Source of the DNA: CALGFI01 sp963786805
GTDB lineage: Bacteria > Actinomycetota > UBA4738 > HRBIN12
DNA length: 64,000 nucleotides
NCBI GenBank assembly: GCA_963786805.1
Contig: CAWBAK010000004.1
Span: 62,001-126,000 of the forward strand
Direction of reading: 5' to 3'
The first letter of the stretch is position 1; every line of letters begins with the position of its first letter. Shown piece by piece: positions 7,327 through 17,980 of the stretch. A program made the translations under genes and the position numbers. Under the pieces are notes generated by a model that was not told the DNA's origin, made no database searches, and worked only from the letters and a program-made list of their open reading frames with translations.

Positions 7327-9472
7327 TCAGTCGACGTCGTAGGTCAGGATCAGTCCCCTGCCCTCGCACTGCGGACAGGTTTCCGAGAACGCATCCAGCA
7401 GTCCACCAGAGACGCGCTTGCGCGTCACCTCCAGCAGGCCGAGCGGGCTGATGTCGAAGACCTGGCTCCGGGACTTGTCCTGGGCCAGGGCCTCCTTCAT
7501 CGCGTCGATGACCTTGTCCTTGTTCTTATCCAAGAGCATGTCGATGAAGTCGATGACGATCATCCCACCGATGTCGCGGAGCCTCAGTTGGCGCGCGACC
7601 TCTCGAGCCGCCTCGATGTTGGTGTTCGCGACCGTCTCCTCCAGGTTCGTCTTGCCGACCGACTTGCCCGTGTTCACGTCGATGACCGTCATCGCCTCGG
7701 TCCGGTCGATCACGATGTGGCCGCCCGAGGGGAGCCAGACCTTGCGGTCCAGCCCCTTGTGGATCTGCTCGACGATGTTGAACTCCTCGAATACCGGCAG
7801 CTTGCCCTCGTGCAGACGAACCTTCGGGAGCAGGTCGGGCGCGATGTCGCGCAGGTAGTCGACGATCAACCGGAAGATCCTCGAGGAGTCCGTGACGAGC
7901 TCCCTGAACTCTTCGTCCGTGAACAGATCTCGAACGACCCGGAGCGTGAGCTCGGGCTCCTCGTACACGCTGGCCGGCGCCTTCGCTCGCTTCGCGCGCT
8001 TCTCGATGCCCTCCCACTCGGCGACCAGGCGTTCCAGGTCGGCCGCGAGGGCCTCCTCGCTCGCGCCCTCGGCCGCGGTTCGCACGATCAGTCCGTGGGG
8101 ACCAGGCTTGAGCTGTCGGTAGATCGTCTTCAGGCGCCGGCGTTCCTCGTCGGGCAGACGCCGGCTGATCCCGGTCACGTTCGAGTTCGGAGCAAGGACC
8201 AGGTATCGGCCCGGCAGGGAGATCTGCGCCGTGAGGCGTGCGCCCTTGCCGCCGATCGGGTCCTTCGTCACCTGCACGAGGACGGACTGCCCGCTCTTGA
8301 GGACGTGCTCGATGCGAGGAGGTGCGCCCTCGAGATCCTCGAGCGACCAGTTGACCTCGCCCGCGTACAGGACCGCATTCCGGCCGCGGCCGACGTCGAC
8401 GAACGCGGCTTCCATCCCGGGCAGCACGTTCTGCACCCGCCCGAGGTAGACATTGCCCACCATCGAGTGGGAGCCCTGGCGGGTGACGTAATGCTGGACG
8501 AGGTCGCGTCCCTCGAGCACCGCGATCTGATCGCGATCGCCGTGCTCCGTGATCACCATGAGCTTGTCGGTGACGCGCGCGACCATCGGCATGACGTCGC
8601 GGTGACGCCGGACCTGCCGGCTCTGGCGTTGCCGCTTGAGCCGGGTCGAGGTGGGGGCGGCCTCCTCGTCTTCCTTGACCTTCGCGCGGGTCGTCCTCGG
8701 CCTCGTTGCCGTGCCGGCCGCTTCCTTCGTGGACGTTCGCGAGCGTGAGCGCGTTGCCGTCGACTTGGCTCGCCGTGGCGTGGCGGCCTCCTCGGAGGCA
8801 TCGGCCGATGCCGAGTCGGCGGTTTCCGCATCGGCGGCGGGCGGCTTCTTCGAACGGCCGCGTCCACCACGACTCCTGCGCCGGCGGGCGGTTGCGGGTC
8901 CGCCGTCCGCGACCGGTCGCGCCCTGAGCGCCGTCGCCATCCGAGGCTGCGGCGGCCGGAGCCTCCTCGGTCGAGATCGACTCCGCAGCGTCCATACCGG
9001 CGTCCGGTTCAGCGTCCGATGCAGCGGTCTTCGCGCCGTCCGTTCCGGCGGGCCTCGTGCCCGTTCCCGACGTGCGACCGCGGCCTCCCCGGCCGCGTCC
9101 GCCGCGACTGCGTCGCCGGCGGGCGGGAGAGGTCGTCGTTCCCGCTCCCGGCGAGTCGGAGGGCGCGTCCGCGTCCACGATCGTCGCCGTCGACACCCGT
9201 TCGGTCTCACCGGGTTGGCGATCGAGGTCCACCTCGGGTTGGCCGTCGCCCCCGGGTTCGGTTCCGGATCCTGCGGTCGCGGTGTCGGTGGCGGGCCTCG
9301 CGCTCGTCGAGCGGCCCCTGCCGCCCCTGCCGCGTCCGCCGCGACTGCGCCGGCGCCTCGCCGGTGTGGTTGCCGTCCCGGCGGTCTCGCCGGCCGGCCC
9401 CTCCGCCACGCTCGGCGTGGATCCCTCTTCGGTGTTCGTTCCGCCCTCGTGCCGGGCGAGCTCTTCGGTCAT
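7327..9472 (-). CDS. rne: Ribonuclease E/G with Arg/Gly-rich N-terminal extension (frameshift near 8900)
   Basis: Start ATG 9472 (MTEELARHEGGTNTEEG); about 714 residues after correcting one extra base at about 8895-8925. The first 215 residues are low complexity and contain the RRRRSRGGRGR block three times, alternating with acidic/Thr-rich spacers, a likely RNA- or partner-binding arm. The catalytic part has the S1 domain (VGNVYLGRVQNVLPGMEAAF), the DNase-I-like metal site (VIDVNTGKSVG), and the CPQCEGRG zinc-link motif near the C-terminus. It initiates mRNA decay and rRNA/tRNA processing. The Arg-rich extension at the N-terminus is typical of actinobacterial RNase E. Confidence 0.93.
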
Positions 9473-10012
9473 CCGTGCTCCCTTCGACTCCGTGGAGGAG
9501 GCGGGGATGCCGGTAGGCGGCGGTCCTCGGGGGTTCGGGTCGCCGCGGTCGAGTGGTCCAGCGAGCGAGCGAGCAGCCGGCGTCGAGCAGCCGGCGCGTG
9601 ATCGTCGTGGATGTCCTCGATGCGCGGGAGCGCGGCGACCTGGTCGCCCGGCTCCTGCGGCGCTTCGTTGCGCACGCGAAAAACCCTTTTCCCGGCGGGC
9701 CGCCCGGCCGCGGCTCGCCGGGATCACCCGGGGCCGGCGTGGCCGGGGCCTCGCCTTCCTCATACCTCGCCGGGCGGACCCGCAGCCACAGTGGCCGCGC
9801 GCCCGGCGGGAAACCTGGCTACAGGATAGCAACCAGGGGACCGGACCCGGGGACGTCGCCCCGGGACCGGCCCCAAGGATCCGGAAAGATGGTCATCTCA
9901 GGCGCGGAGAACTAGTCCTTCCCGGCTAGCCGGCTGTCGGCCCGGCGGCCGGGTGAAACGGGCGGGCGCCTGATACCCCTGTTGACCTGGGGCTGCGACT
10001 ATTCGGACAACT
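9473..10012. promoter_or_regulatory. 540-bp divergent intergenic region with structured GC-rich leader
   Basis: No convincing gene lies here; short frames on both strands are GC-skewed noise. On the rne side there are nested inverted repeats: CGCCGGGCG (9768-9776) pairs with CGCCCGGCG (9800-9808), enclosing GCCAC/GTGGC (9785-9789 / 9791-9795). It probably holds divergent promoters for rne and the receiver-kinase gene and a long structured rne 5' leader. In enterobacteria a long rne leader mediates autoregulation; the same here is inference. Confidence 0.45.
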
Positions 10013-11179
10013 ATGGAGCGGGCGGTCCTTCCCCACCTCGACACTGACGTGCGCCGCATCCGCGTGCTGGTCGTCGACGACAACTCCGGTTTCCGGGAAT
10101 CGCTGCTGTCTCTGCTCGACGCGGGGAACTTCACCGTGATCGGCGAGGCGGAGTCGGGCAGCCGGGCGCTCGACCTCGTCGCAGAGCTGCAGCCGGACGT
10201 CGTGCTCATGGACGTGCGGATGCCCGAGATGGACGGCATCGAGGCCACGCGCCTGCTCAAGGAGCGGTACCCCTCGCTGGGCGTGGTCGCGCTCTCGGGG
10301 CACGAGGACCAGGCGATCGTGCGCGAGATGCTCGTGGCCGGCGCCTCCGGCTACGTGCTGAAGGACTCCGACGGAGACGACATCCTCCACGCCGTCATGA
10401 AAGCCGCCGAGGGAGGGGCCGTGCTCAGCCCTGAGGTGACCCCACGGGTGATCGGGGACCTCACGGAAGCGCTCGACCGCGAGCGCCGTCGCGGCCGCGA
10501 GCTCGAGGCGGCGCAGGAGGCCCTCGTCGAGCGGGCGGCACGAAGGCACGACCTGGTCGCCCGCCTGTCCCACGAGCTCCGCACCCCCGTCACCGTGATC
10601 CTCGGGGTGGCGCAGACCCTCGCCAAGGGGAACCTCACCGAGGCACAAGGGAAGGACCTGCTCGAGCGGCTCGTCGCGCGATCGCAGGACCTGTCGCGGC
10701 TCGTCGCGCGCTTCGAGGTCACGATCGACGCCGCGCTCACCGAGCGTGTGGACATCGCCGAGGTCGCTCGCACCGTCGCCGACGACAAGCCGCGGATGAG
10801 CGTCGAGGCCGAAGGATGGATCCCGCAGGCGCACGTGAACAAAGCCGTCGCCCGCCGCGTGGTGGAGGAGCTGGTGGACAACGCCATCCGCTTCTCGCCG
10901 GACGGCTCCCCCGTCGAGGTCCGCATCTCGCTCGGCGAGGGCGTCATCGAGGTTCGGGTGAGCGACCGAGGTGGGGGCATCTCCGATCACGAGAGCGAAC
11001 GGATCTTCGGCCCGCTCGAGCAGCTCGAGGAGCTGAACATCCGGGTGCATCAGGGGACCGGGATGGGACTCGCGCTCTCCCGCACCGCGGCGCGCGCGAT
11101 GGATGGAGACGTGGTGCTCGAGAAGTCCGGCCCAGAGGGTTCGACCTTCCTGTGGACGATCGCCCTCGAGGTGGACTGA
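10013..11179 (+). CDS. Receiver-first hybrid histidine kinase
   Basis: This 388-residue cytosolic protein has a receiver domain at residues about 15-133 (acidic pair D22/D23, phospho-acceptor D67 in LMDVRMPEMDG, switch lysine K117). A short coiled coil (about 150-180) follows, then a HisKA helix with H187 in RLSHELRTPV. The ATPase domain has the N box (ELVDNAIRFSPDGSPV), G1 (DRGGGI) and G2 (GTGMGLALS). There is no membrane helix or sensor domain, so its input is probably phosphoryl transfer from another kinase onto D67. No partner output regulator is adjacent. It is divergent from rne and converges on rodA. Confidence 0.88.
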   Translation: MERAVLPHLDTDVRRIRVLVVDDNSGFRESLLSLLDAGNFTVIGEAESGSRALDLVAELQPDVVLMDVRMPEMDGIEATRLLKERYPSLGVVALSGHEDQAIVREMLVAGASGYVLKDSDGDDILHAVMKAAEGGAVLSPEVTPRVIGDLTEALDRERRRGRELEAAQEALVERAARRHDLVARLSHELRTPVTVILGVAQTLAKGNLTEAQGKDLLERLVARSQDLSRLVARFEVTIDAALTERVDIAEVARTVADDKPRMSVEAEGWIPQAHVNKAVARRVVEELVDNAIRFSPDGSPVEVRISLGEGVIEVRVSDRGGGISDHESERIFGPLEQLEELNIRVHQGTGMGLALSRTAARAMDGDVVLEKSGPEGSTFLWTIALEVD

Positions 11180-11208
11180 CACCGGACCGGCCCGGCCGGC
11201 GGATGCGC

Positions 11209-12345
11209 TCAGGCGAATCGGCGCATGTGCACGTTCAGCAAGATCCCCACGGCCGCGCAGTTGATCAACAGCGAGCTCCCGCCGTAGGAGACGAACGGTA
11301 ACGGGATGCCCGTGATCGGCATGATCCCGATCGCCATCCCGACGTTCACGAAGATCTGCAGGGCCAGCATCGACGCGATCCCCGCCGCGAGATAGGTCCC
11401 GAACGCGTCCTTCGAGATCATCGCGATCCGGAATGCTCTCCAGACCACGATGCCGAACAAGCCGAGCAGCGCCATCGCCCCGAAGAACCCGAACTCCTCG
11501 CCGACGACGGTGAAGATGAAGTCGGTGTGCTGCTCGGGCACGAAGTCCAGGTTCGTCTGCGGCCCGTTGAGGTAGCCACGTCCGAACAAGCCCCCGGACC
11601 CGATCGCGATCTCCGCCTGATCCCGGTTGTACACGGCGGCTGCGTCCGCGTTGTCGGAGTCCAGGAACGCCTGCAGACGCTGCAGCTGGTACTCCTTCAC
11701 CAAACCGACCTGGAACCCCGCGAAGATCAGCAGGATCGCCGTCAGGGCGAGGACCCCGAGGTACCGCGGCCGCGTCCCGGCGACCACGAGGATGCCGAAG
11801 AGGATCGCGACGAAGACGATCGACGTGCCGAGGTCGGGCTGCAGGAAGACGAGCACCCCTGGGATCGCGGCGAGCCCCGCGGCGCGGAACATGTCCGGCA
11901 GGGTGAGGTCGGATCGCACCTCCGATAGGAACGCCGCCAGCATGCAGATCAGGGCGATCTTGGCGATCTCGGAGGGGGCGAGCTGGAACCCGAAGAGCTC
12001 GAACCACCGCTGCGAGCCCTTGACGGTCGTTCCGAGCGGAGTCCGCACGAGAACCAGCAGCACCAACGAGGACACGTAGATCAGGCCGGCGTAGACGCGC
12101 AGGAGCCGGTAGTCGAAGCTCGCCGCCACGAGCACCACGATGGTTCCCAAGCCGAGGAACGCGATCTGGCGCTTCACGAAGCGGCCCGGATCCAGTCGGA
12201 CGGCGGAGAGGGATTGGTGGGTCGCCGAGTAGATCGCGAACAGGCCGACGATCGCGAGGGCGATGATCGCAAGGAGCAACACGGGATCGATGTTCCGGAT
12301 CGCGCGGCGTTCGAACGGATGGACGCGGCCGGCGACGAGGTCCAT
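11209..12345 (-). CDS. rodA: Rod-shape peptidoglycan glycosyltransferase RodA (SEDS)
   Basis: I start at ATG 12343-12345, whose A is shared with the PBP2 stop (TGATG), giving 378 residues. About ten membrane segments are visible. SEDS hallmarks include KGSQRWFELFGFQLAPSEIA, FLQPDLGTSIVF, and the C-terminal GIPLPFVSYGGSSLL. It polymerises lipid II together with the adjacent class B PBP during elongation. It is last in the mreB-mreC-mreD-PBP2-rodA operon. Confidence 0.95.
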   Translation of the reverse strand: MDLVAGRVHPFERRAIRNIDPVLLLAIIALAIVGLFAIYSATHQSLSAVRLDPGRFVKRQIAFLGLGTIVVLVAASFDYRLLRVYAGLIYVSSLVLLVLVRTPLGTTVKGSQRWFELFGFQLAPSEIAKIALICMLAAFLSEVRSDLTLPDMFRAAGLAAIPGVLVFLQPDLGTSIVFVAILFGILVVAGTRPRYLGVLALTAILLIFAGFQVGLVKEYQLQRLQAFLDSDNADAAAVYNRDQAEIAIGSGGLFGRGYLNGPQTNLDFVPEQHTDFIFTVVGEEFGFFGAMALLGLFGIVVWRAFRIAMISKDAFGTYLAAGIASMLALQIFVNVGMAIGIMPITGIPLPFVSYGGSSLLINCAAVGILLNVHMRRFA

Positions 12346-14339
12346 CAGTCCGTCGCCTCCACGTCGGTGAACTGAGAGAACTCCAACCCGTACAGCCCTT
12401 CGATGATGTGCCGGGCGATCGGCGCCGCGGTCGTCGAGCCGTGACCGGCCTGTTCGACGAGGACGACGATCACGTGCCGCTCCCCCTGCGACTCGACCAT
12501 CGCGGCGAACCACGAGTAGTCCTGCTTCGGGTCGACCTCGGCCGTTCCGGTCTTGCCGGCGAGCCACACCTGCTCGAAGGGGAATCCGGCGAACGCGCCC
12601 CCCGCCGTGCCGCCCGGTCGCACGACCCCGGTGAGGGCCTCACGGACGTACTCGACGTCGGCGAGGTCGAACGGCAGCCGGCGGTCGCACCGCGGCTGGT
12701 ACGAGCGGACCGCCTGGCCGTCGGAGTCGATGACCCGGTCGAGCACGTGCGGCGTGCAAACGCGGCCTTCCTCGTTCATCAGGCCCGAATACGCGGTCGC
12801 CATCTGGAGCGGCGTGACGAGCGTGTCGCCCTGCCCGATCGTCATGTTGACGAAGTCGCCGGGGAACCAGTCGCCGTCGGGGAACGCATCCGGGTTCGCC
12901 CGGTGGATGTCGCGCTTCCACTCCGCCGTCGGAACCCGGCCCTCGTGCTCGAACGGAAGATCGATGTTGGTCTCGCGGCCGAACCCGATCCCCGTCAGGT
13001 CCTTCTGGAGGGGCTCGCGCGCATGCAAGTCGTCGTTCCCTTCCACCCCGTCGGCCCACGGCGGAGGGTAGAACAGCCTCCAGTACTCGTAGCCCATCGG
13101 GTAGAAGACGGTGTCGCAGGACTTGGCGAGCGCGCCGGCCATGTTCATGAAGCCGAGGTTCGCGCTCGTCCAGTTGTGGAACTCGTACCGGATGGCCGCG
13201 GGATCGTCCTCATCGAACGGGGTTGTCCACACGGGGGGGCACCCGTAGGAGTCGGTCGCCGTGACGATCGGCTCGCGCGAGCCTTCCCTTGCACGCTTCA
13301 ACCCCGAGAGCGCGATCCACGGCTTGTAGGTGGATCCCGGCGGGTACTGCCCCTGCATCGCGCGGTTGAGCAACGGATAGGCGTTCGAGGCGCCGTATCG
13401 GCGCTCGAGCTCGCTCTCGGTCCTTCGCTCAGAGAACGCGGCCGGCTGGAACCCCGGATAGGAAACCATCGCCTCGATCCCACCGTCGTCGGGGTTCATG
13501 ACGACCACGGCACCGGCGTTGGCGGTGAAGGCTCGGCCGAAGTTCGGGTCCAAGACCGTTCGCGCGTGGCGGATCCCCAGCCGGAGGCTCTCCTCGGCGA
13601 GGGTCTGCGTGTCGGCGTCGAGGGTCAGGTAGACGTCGTTGCCCATCTCCCAGTCCTGACGGCCGATCTGTCCGAGGTTCTCGTCGAGCGAGTTCACGCG
13701 GTATTTCACGATGCCGTCGGTCCCGACGAGCTCGTGCTCGAAGACGGCCTCCGCGCCGGTCACGCCGACCTGGTCCCCCGCCCGATAGCTCGCGAACTCG
13801 GGTGAGGCCAGCTTCTCCTTCGAGACCTCGCCGAGGTAGCCGAGCACGTGGGCGCCGGCGGACCCGAGCGGATAGGTGCGGACCGGGAGCTCGACGATGT
13901 CGACTCCAGGGAAGTAGTCGTCGCCGCGTTCCTTCACGTAGTAGTACACGCGCTCGGGGATGTCGATCGCGACGGGGACCGGGGTGAAGTCTGAGTAGTC
14001 GGGGTCGTCCATCCGCTCGCCGAGCTCCAGGGCGGAGACACCGAGCAGCTGCGAGAGCTGGTACAGCACGTCCTCTCGGTCCTCGGCGACCTCCTCCCGG
14101 TTGATCGTGAGGACGAGCGAGGTCCGATTGTCCACCAGAGCCTCGCCCGAGGCGTCCCTGATCACGCCCCGTGGCGCCGGAAGGGACAGGAGCCGGACGG
14201 CGTTGCCCTCGGCCTCTTTCCGTAGATCCTCGGCGGCGAGCACCTGGAGGAACCACAGCCTCGTGGTCAGCGCGGCGAACATCGCCACCACGAGGGCCGC
14301 CAGGATCTTCAGCCGTGTGCCCGCTCGGATGTCGTTCAC
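12345..14339 (-). CDS. mrdA: Penicillin-binding protein 2 (class B transpeptidase)
   Basis: This 664-residue elongation transpeptidase has an N-terminal membrane anchor (residues about 10-32), a dimerisation/pedestal region (APRGVIRDASGEALVDNRTS) and a transpeptidase domain. Active-site motifs are PPGSTYKPW (SxxK), AKSCDTVFYPMG (SxD variant of SxN) and LAGKTGTAEV (KTG). It crosslinks strands made by RodA, its partner encoded immediately downstream with a one-base overlap. Confidence 0.94.
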   Translation of the reverse strand: MNDIRAGTRLKILAALVVAMFAALTTRLWFLQVLAAEDLRKEAEGNAVRLLSLPAPRGVIRDASGEALVDNRTSLVLTINREEVAEDREDVLYQLSQLLGVSALELGERMDDPDYSDFTPVPVAIDIPERVYYYVKERGDDYFPGVDIVELPVRTYPLGSAGAHVLGYLGEVSKEKLASPEFASYRAGDQVGVTGAEAVFEHELVGTDGIVKYRVNSLDENLGQIGRQDWEMGNDVYLTLDADTQTLAEESLRLGIRHARTVLDPNFGRAFTANAGAVVVMNPDDGGIEAMVSYPGFQPAAFSERRTESELERRYGASNAYPLLNRAMQGQYPPGSTYKPWIALSGLKRAREGSREPIVTATDSYGCPPVWTTPFDEDDPAAIRYEFHNWTSANLGFMNMAGALAKSCDTVFYPMGYEYWRLFYPPPWADGVEGNDDLHAREPLQKDLTGIGFGRETNIDLPFEHEGRVPTAEWKRDIHRANPDAFPDGDWFPGDFVNMTIGQGDTLVTPLQMATAYSGLMNEEGRVCTPHVLDRVIDSDGQAVRSYQPRCDRRLPFDLADVEYVREALTGVVRPGGTAGGAFAGFPFEQVWLAGKTGTAEVDPKQDYSWFAAMVESQGERHVIVVLVEQAGHGSTTAAPIARHIIEGLYGLEFSQFTDVEATD

Positions 14340-14346
14340 TCGGGCC

Positions 14347-14853
14347 TCACCACCGGATCACCCGGTGCGACCGCGAGCCCTCGGCCGCGCGCCGCAAGAT
14401 CGGGAACACCAGCGGTGTGAGGACGGCGTTGTAGATCGCCGAGAGCGCGGCCACGCGGAAGAGGTAGGGCCACGTCGTGTCGAGCTGGCCGAGCAGGAAC
14501 GACACGATCCCGTAGAACAGGACACCCCCGAACGTCCCTCCGGCGACCAGAACCACGGGCAGCACGGGTGAGGGGCTCACGATGTACTGGCGGAGCATGC
14601 CGATCGCGTAGCCGAGCAGCGTCAGGGTGAGCGCGGTGATGCCCTTGGGCTGGTTCAGGAGGAAGTCCTGCGCCATGCCGCCGATGAACCCGGTCGCCGC
14701 ACCCGAGGCCGGCCCCTCGAGCGACGCGAAGGCGATCGTGAGCAGGAACATCAGCTCGGGCTTGGCCCCCAGGAGCGTGACGTTCGCGAAGACCGTGGTC
14801 TGCAGCAGGAGAGCCGTGACCACGACCACGGCGAGAAGGATCGTGCGGCGCAC
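14347..14853 (-). CDS. mreD: Rod shape-determining protein MreD
   Basis: This 168-residue, very hydrophobic protein has about five membrane helices and the MreD pattern FLLTIAFASLEGPASGAATGF, followed by GGMAQDFLLNQPKGITALTL. It links MreC to the elongation complex in the membrane. It lies between mreC and the PBP2 gene with gaps of about 7-8 bp. Confidence 0.88.
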   Translation of the reverse strand: MRRTILLAVVVVTALLLQTTVFANVTLLGAKPELMFLLTIAFASLEGPASGAATGFIGGMAQDFLLNQPKGITALTLTLLGYAIGMLRQYIVSPSPVLPVVLVAGGTFGGVLFYGIVSFLLGQLDTTWPYLFRVAALSAIYNAVLTPLVFPILRRAAEGSRSHRVIRW

Positions 14854-14861
14854 GGGTCAGG

Positions 14862-15716
14862 CTATCCAGACCCACTCGAGAGCACCACCAGCACCACGCT
14901 GAGCGTGGAGAAATCGACGGCCGGACGGACGGTCACGAACTTCTCGAGCGCGCTGTCGTCCGAGAGCACCCGGGACACGGTTCCGATGAGGACGTTCGGC
15001 GGATACAGGCTCTCGGCGACCCCACCGAAGCGATAGCCGGCCGTCACCACGCGCTCGTCGGGAAGGACCTGGATATCCGCCTCCACCTGGCTCATCCGGA
15101 GATCGCCGTCGCCCTCGCCCTCGAGCAGCCCGGTCTCGCCCGACCCGTCGAGCCTGCCGGCGACGAAGGACTCGGGGTCGATGATCAACTGGACGATCGA
15201 CGAGCTCGGCGTCACGCGAACGACGTGACCGACCAGACCGGCGGCCGCGACCACCGGCATCTCGTCCGCGATGCCGTCCGAGGAGCCCTTGTCGATCGTG
15301 ATCGTCCATTCGAAGTTCGACACGCCGTTCGCGATGACCTGGGCCGCGGTGGTCTCGACCCGCGCGCTGAAGCTCTGTTGCAGCTCGAGCAGCGCCTCGA
15401 CCTCGTTCAGTCGCGTTCGGTCCGAGGTCGTCGTCGCGACCTGCTCCTCAAGCACGGCAACGCGGCTCTCCAACTCTTCCTTCTCGCGGCGGATCGCAGG
15501 GAGGCGAACGAGCGTGGAGAAGAAGTTGCCGATCGGGTCGGTGACCTTCGACACCGCCTCCTGCAACGGCGCGATCGCCGCGATGGCGGTATCTCCCGCA
15601 GCGGCGAGCGCCCCGGAGTCGCCCTGGCGATAGTCGACGGTGATGGTGATCAGCGAGGCCGAGACGAGGGTGACGACCAGGAGTCGGGTGCTCCGCGCGC
15701 GGCTCCGCAGGGCCAC
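14862..15716 (-). CDS. mreC: Rod shape-determining protein MreC
   Basis: This 284-residue bitopic protein has an N-terminal membrane segment (LLVVTLVSASLITITV), a coiled coil (about 70-110) and a beta-rich extracytoplasmic domain with NGVSNFEWTITIDKGSSDGI and the conserved AAGLVGHVVRVTPSSSIVQL. MreC scaffolds PBP2 and couples it to MreB filaments. Its length is usual for the family, and it sits directly after mreB. Confidence 0.93.
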   Translation of the reverse strand: MALRSRARSTRLLVVTLVSASLITITVDYRQGDSGALAAAGDTAIAAIAPLQEAVSKVTDPIGNFFSTLVRLPAIRREKEELESRVAVLEEQVATTTSDRTRLNEVEALLELQQSFSARVETTAAQVIANGVSNFEWTITIDKGSSDGIADEMPVVAAAGLVGHVVRVTPSSSIVQLIIDPESFVAGRLDGSGETGLLEGEGDGDLRMSQVEADIQVLPDERVVTAGYRFGGVAESLYPPNVLIGTVSRVLSDDSALEKFVTVRPAVDFSTLSVVLVVLSSGSG

Positions 15717-15723
15717 CGGCGGG

Positions 15724-16812
<1,089 letters not shown>

Positions 16813-16959
16813 AGGTTCGGGGCCTTTGTACATGCAGCCCGAGTACGGCGGCAACTCTCGACGGTCGGTCGAGGCAACCTGAGGGTTCACGTTGCCCATG
16901 ACCTGCGGTTTCACTACGCCTCGACCCTCGCAGTAGGGTTCGTCGACCGATGATCGAAT
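16813..16959. promoter_or_regulatory. Divergent mreB / fabD intergenic region
   Basis: These 147 bp separate the leftward rod-shape operon from the rightward fatty-acid operon and must carry both promoters. I see no unambiguous -35/-10 pair. A short inverted repeat (CCTCGACC at 16919-16926 against GGTCGAGG at 16868-16875) could form an operator or stem. Sharing a control region could co-adjust membrane and wall synthesis, which is speculation. Confidence 0.4.
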
Positions 16960-17886
16960 GTGACTGAGTTGAGCGCTGCTGTCGTGTTCCCGGGTCAAGG
17001 TTCACAGTTCGCCGGCATGGCGGACGCGTGGGCCACGCATCCGGCCTCCGAAGCGGTGCTCGAAGAGGCATCGGCGGCCCTGCACCGCGACATCGCCGAG
17101 GGATCGCGCGACGAGGCCGCCCTCGCGACGACCGAGTTCGTCCAACCCGCGATCCTCGCGCTCGACGTTGCCGCGTTCCGGGTCCTGCGAGACGAAGGAG
17201 CGACCTTCTCCGGCGCCGCCGGACACTCCCTCGGCGAGTTCGCGGCGCTCGTCGCTACCGAGGTGCTGGACCTTACCGCCGCGATCGAGATCGTCATCGT
17301 CCGGGGCCGGGCGATGCAGGAAGCAGGCGAACGCCGGCCCGGCACGATGACGGCGCTCCTCGGCGTGGGACCGGAGGACGCCGCCGCGATGTGCGACGAG
17401 GTGCGGGGCGACGACGTGCTGATGGTGGCGAACGAGAACTCGCCGCAACAGGTCGTGTTGAGTGGGAGCGTTCCCGCGATCGAGCGCGCCGAGGCGCTCG
17501 CCGCCGAGCGGAAGATCCGCGCCGTTCGGCTCAAGGTTGCCGGAGCGTTCCACTCGCCGTTGATGGAGCCGGCGGTCGAGCCGCTGAGCGCCGCGATCGA
17601 CACGTTCGCGTTCGGTCCGCCGCGGTTCCCGATCGCGAGCAACGTCACCGGCGAGCTGGTGGACGATCCCGAAGAGCTCCGCGCGCTGCTGAAACGTCAC
17701 GTGATCTCACCGGTCCGCTGGGCGAGGTCGGCCGGGGCGTTGCAGGAAGCGGGAGCGGACGTGTTCGTGGAGGCCGGCCCCGGCGACGTGCTGACCAAGC
17801 TGGCGAAGCGCGTCGTCCCGGGTGCCCGGGCGGTGGCCGTAGGCACGCCCGAGGACGCCGCAACGGTCGCCTCGAGCCTGTCCTGA
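16960..17886 (+). CDS. fabD: Malonyl-CoA:ACP transacylase
   Basis: This 308-residue enzyme transfers malonyl from CoA to acyl carrier protein. Motifs are VVFPGQGSQFAGM at the N-terminus, the nucleophile elbow GHSLGE, and the catalytic-histidine region KVAGAFHSPLMEPA. The start is GTG 16960. It is the first gene of a rightward fabD-fabH-fabG-acpP-fabF operon. Confidence 0.94.
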   Translation: MTELSAAVVFPGQGSQFAGMADAWATHPASEAVLEEASAALHRDIAEGSRDEAALATTEFVQPAILALDVAAFRVLRDEGATFSGAAGHSLGEFAALVATEVLDLTAAIEIVIVRGRAMQEAGERRPGTMTALLGVGPEDAAAMCDEVRGDDVLMVANENSPQQVVLSGSVPAIERAEALAAERKIRAVRLKVAGAFHSPLMEPAVEPLSAAIDTFAFGPPRFPIASNVTGELVDDPEELRALLKRHVISPVRWARSAGALQEAGADVFVEAGPGDVLTKLAKRVVPGARAVAVGTPEDAATVASSLS

Positions 17887-17980
17887 CACTCGGAGGGCGC
17901 GGGAGAGCGTTCGGCCCCTGTTCCGGGCGATATCCTCGGCTTCTGGTGGGTGGCGCAGGCAACCCACCCAGGAGGGGTCC

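Noticed and set aside
6928..8748. Long open frame on the plus strand opposite rne
   Set aside because: It is an antisense shadow of a GC-rich gene; rne on the minus strand has clear family motifs.
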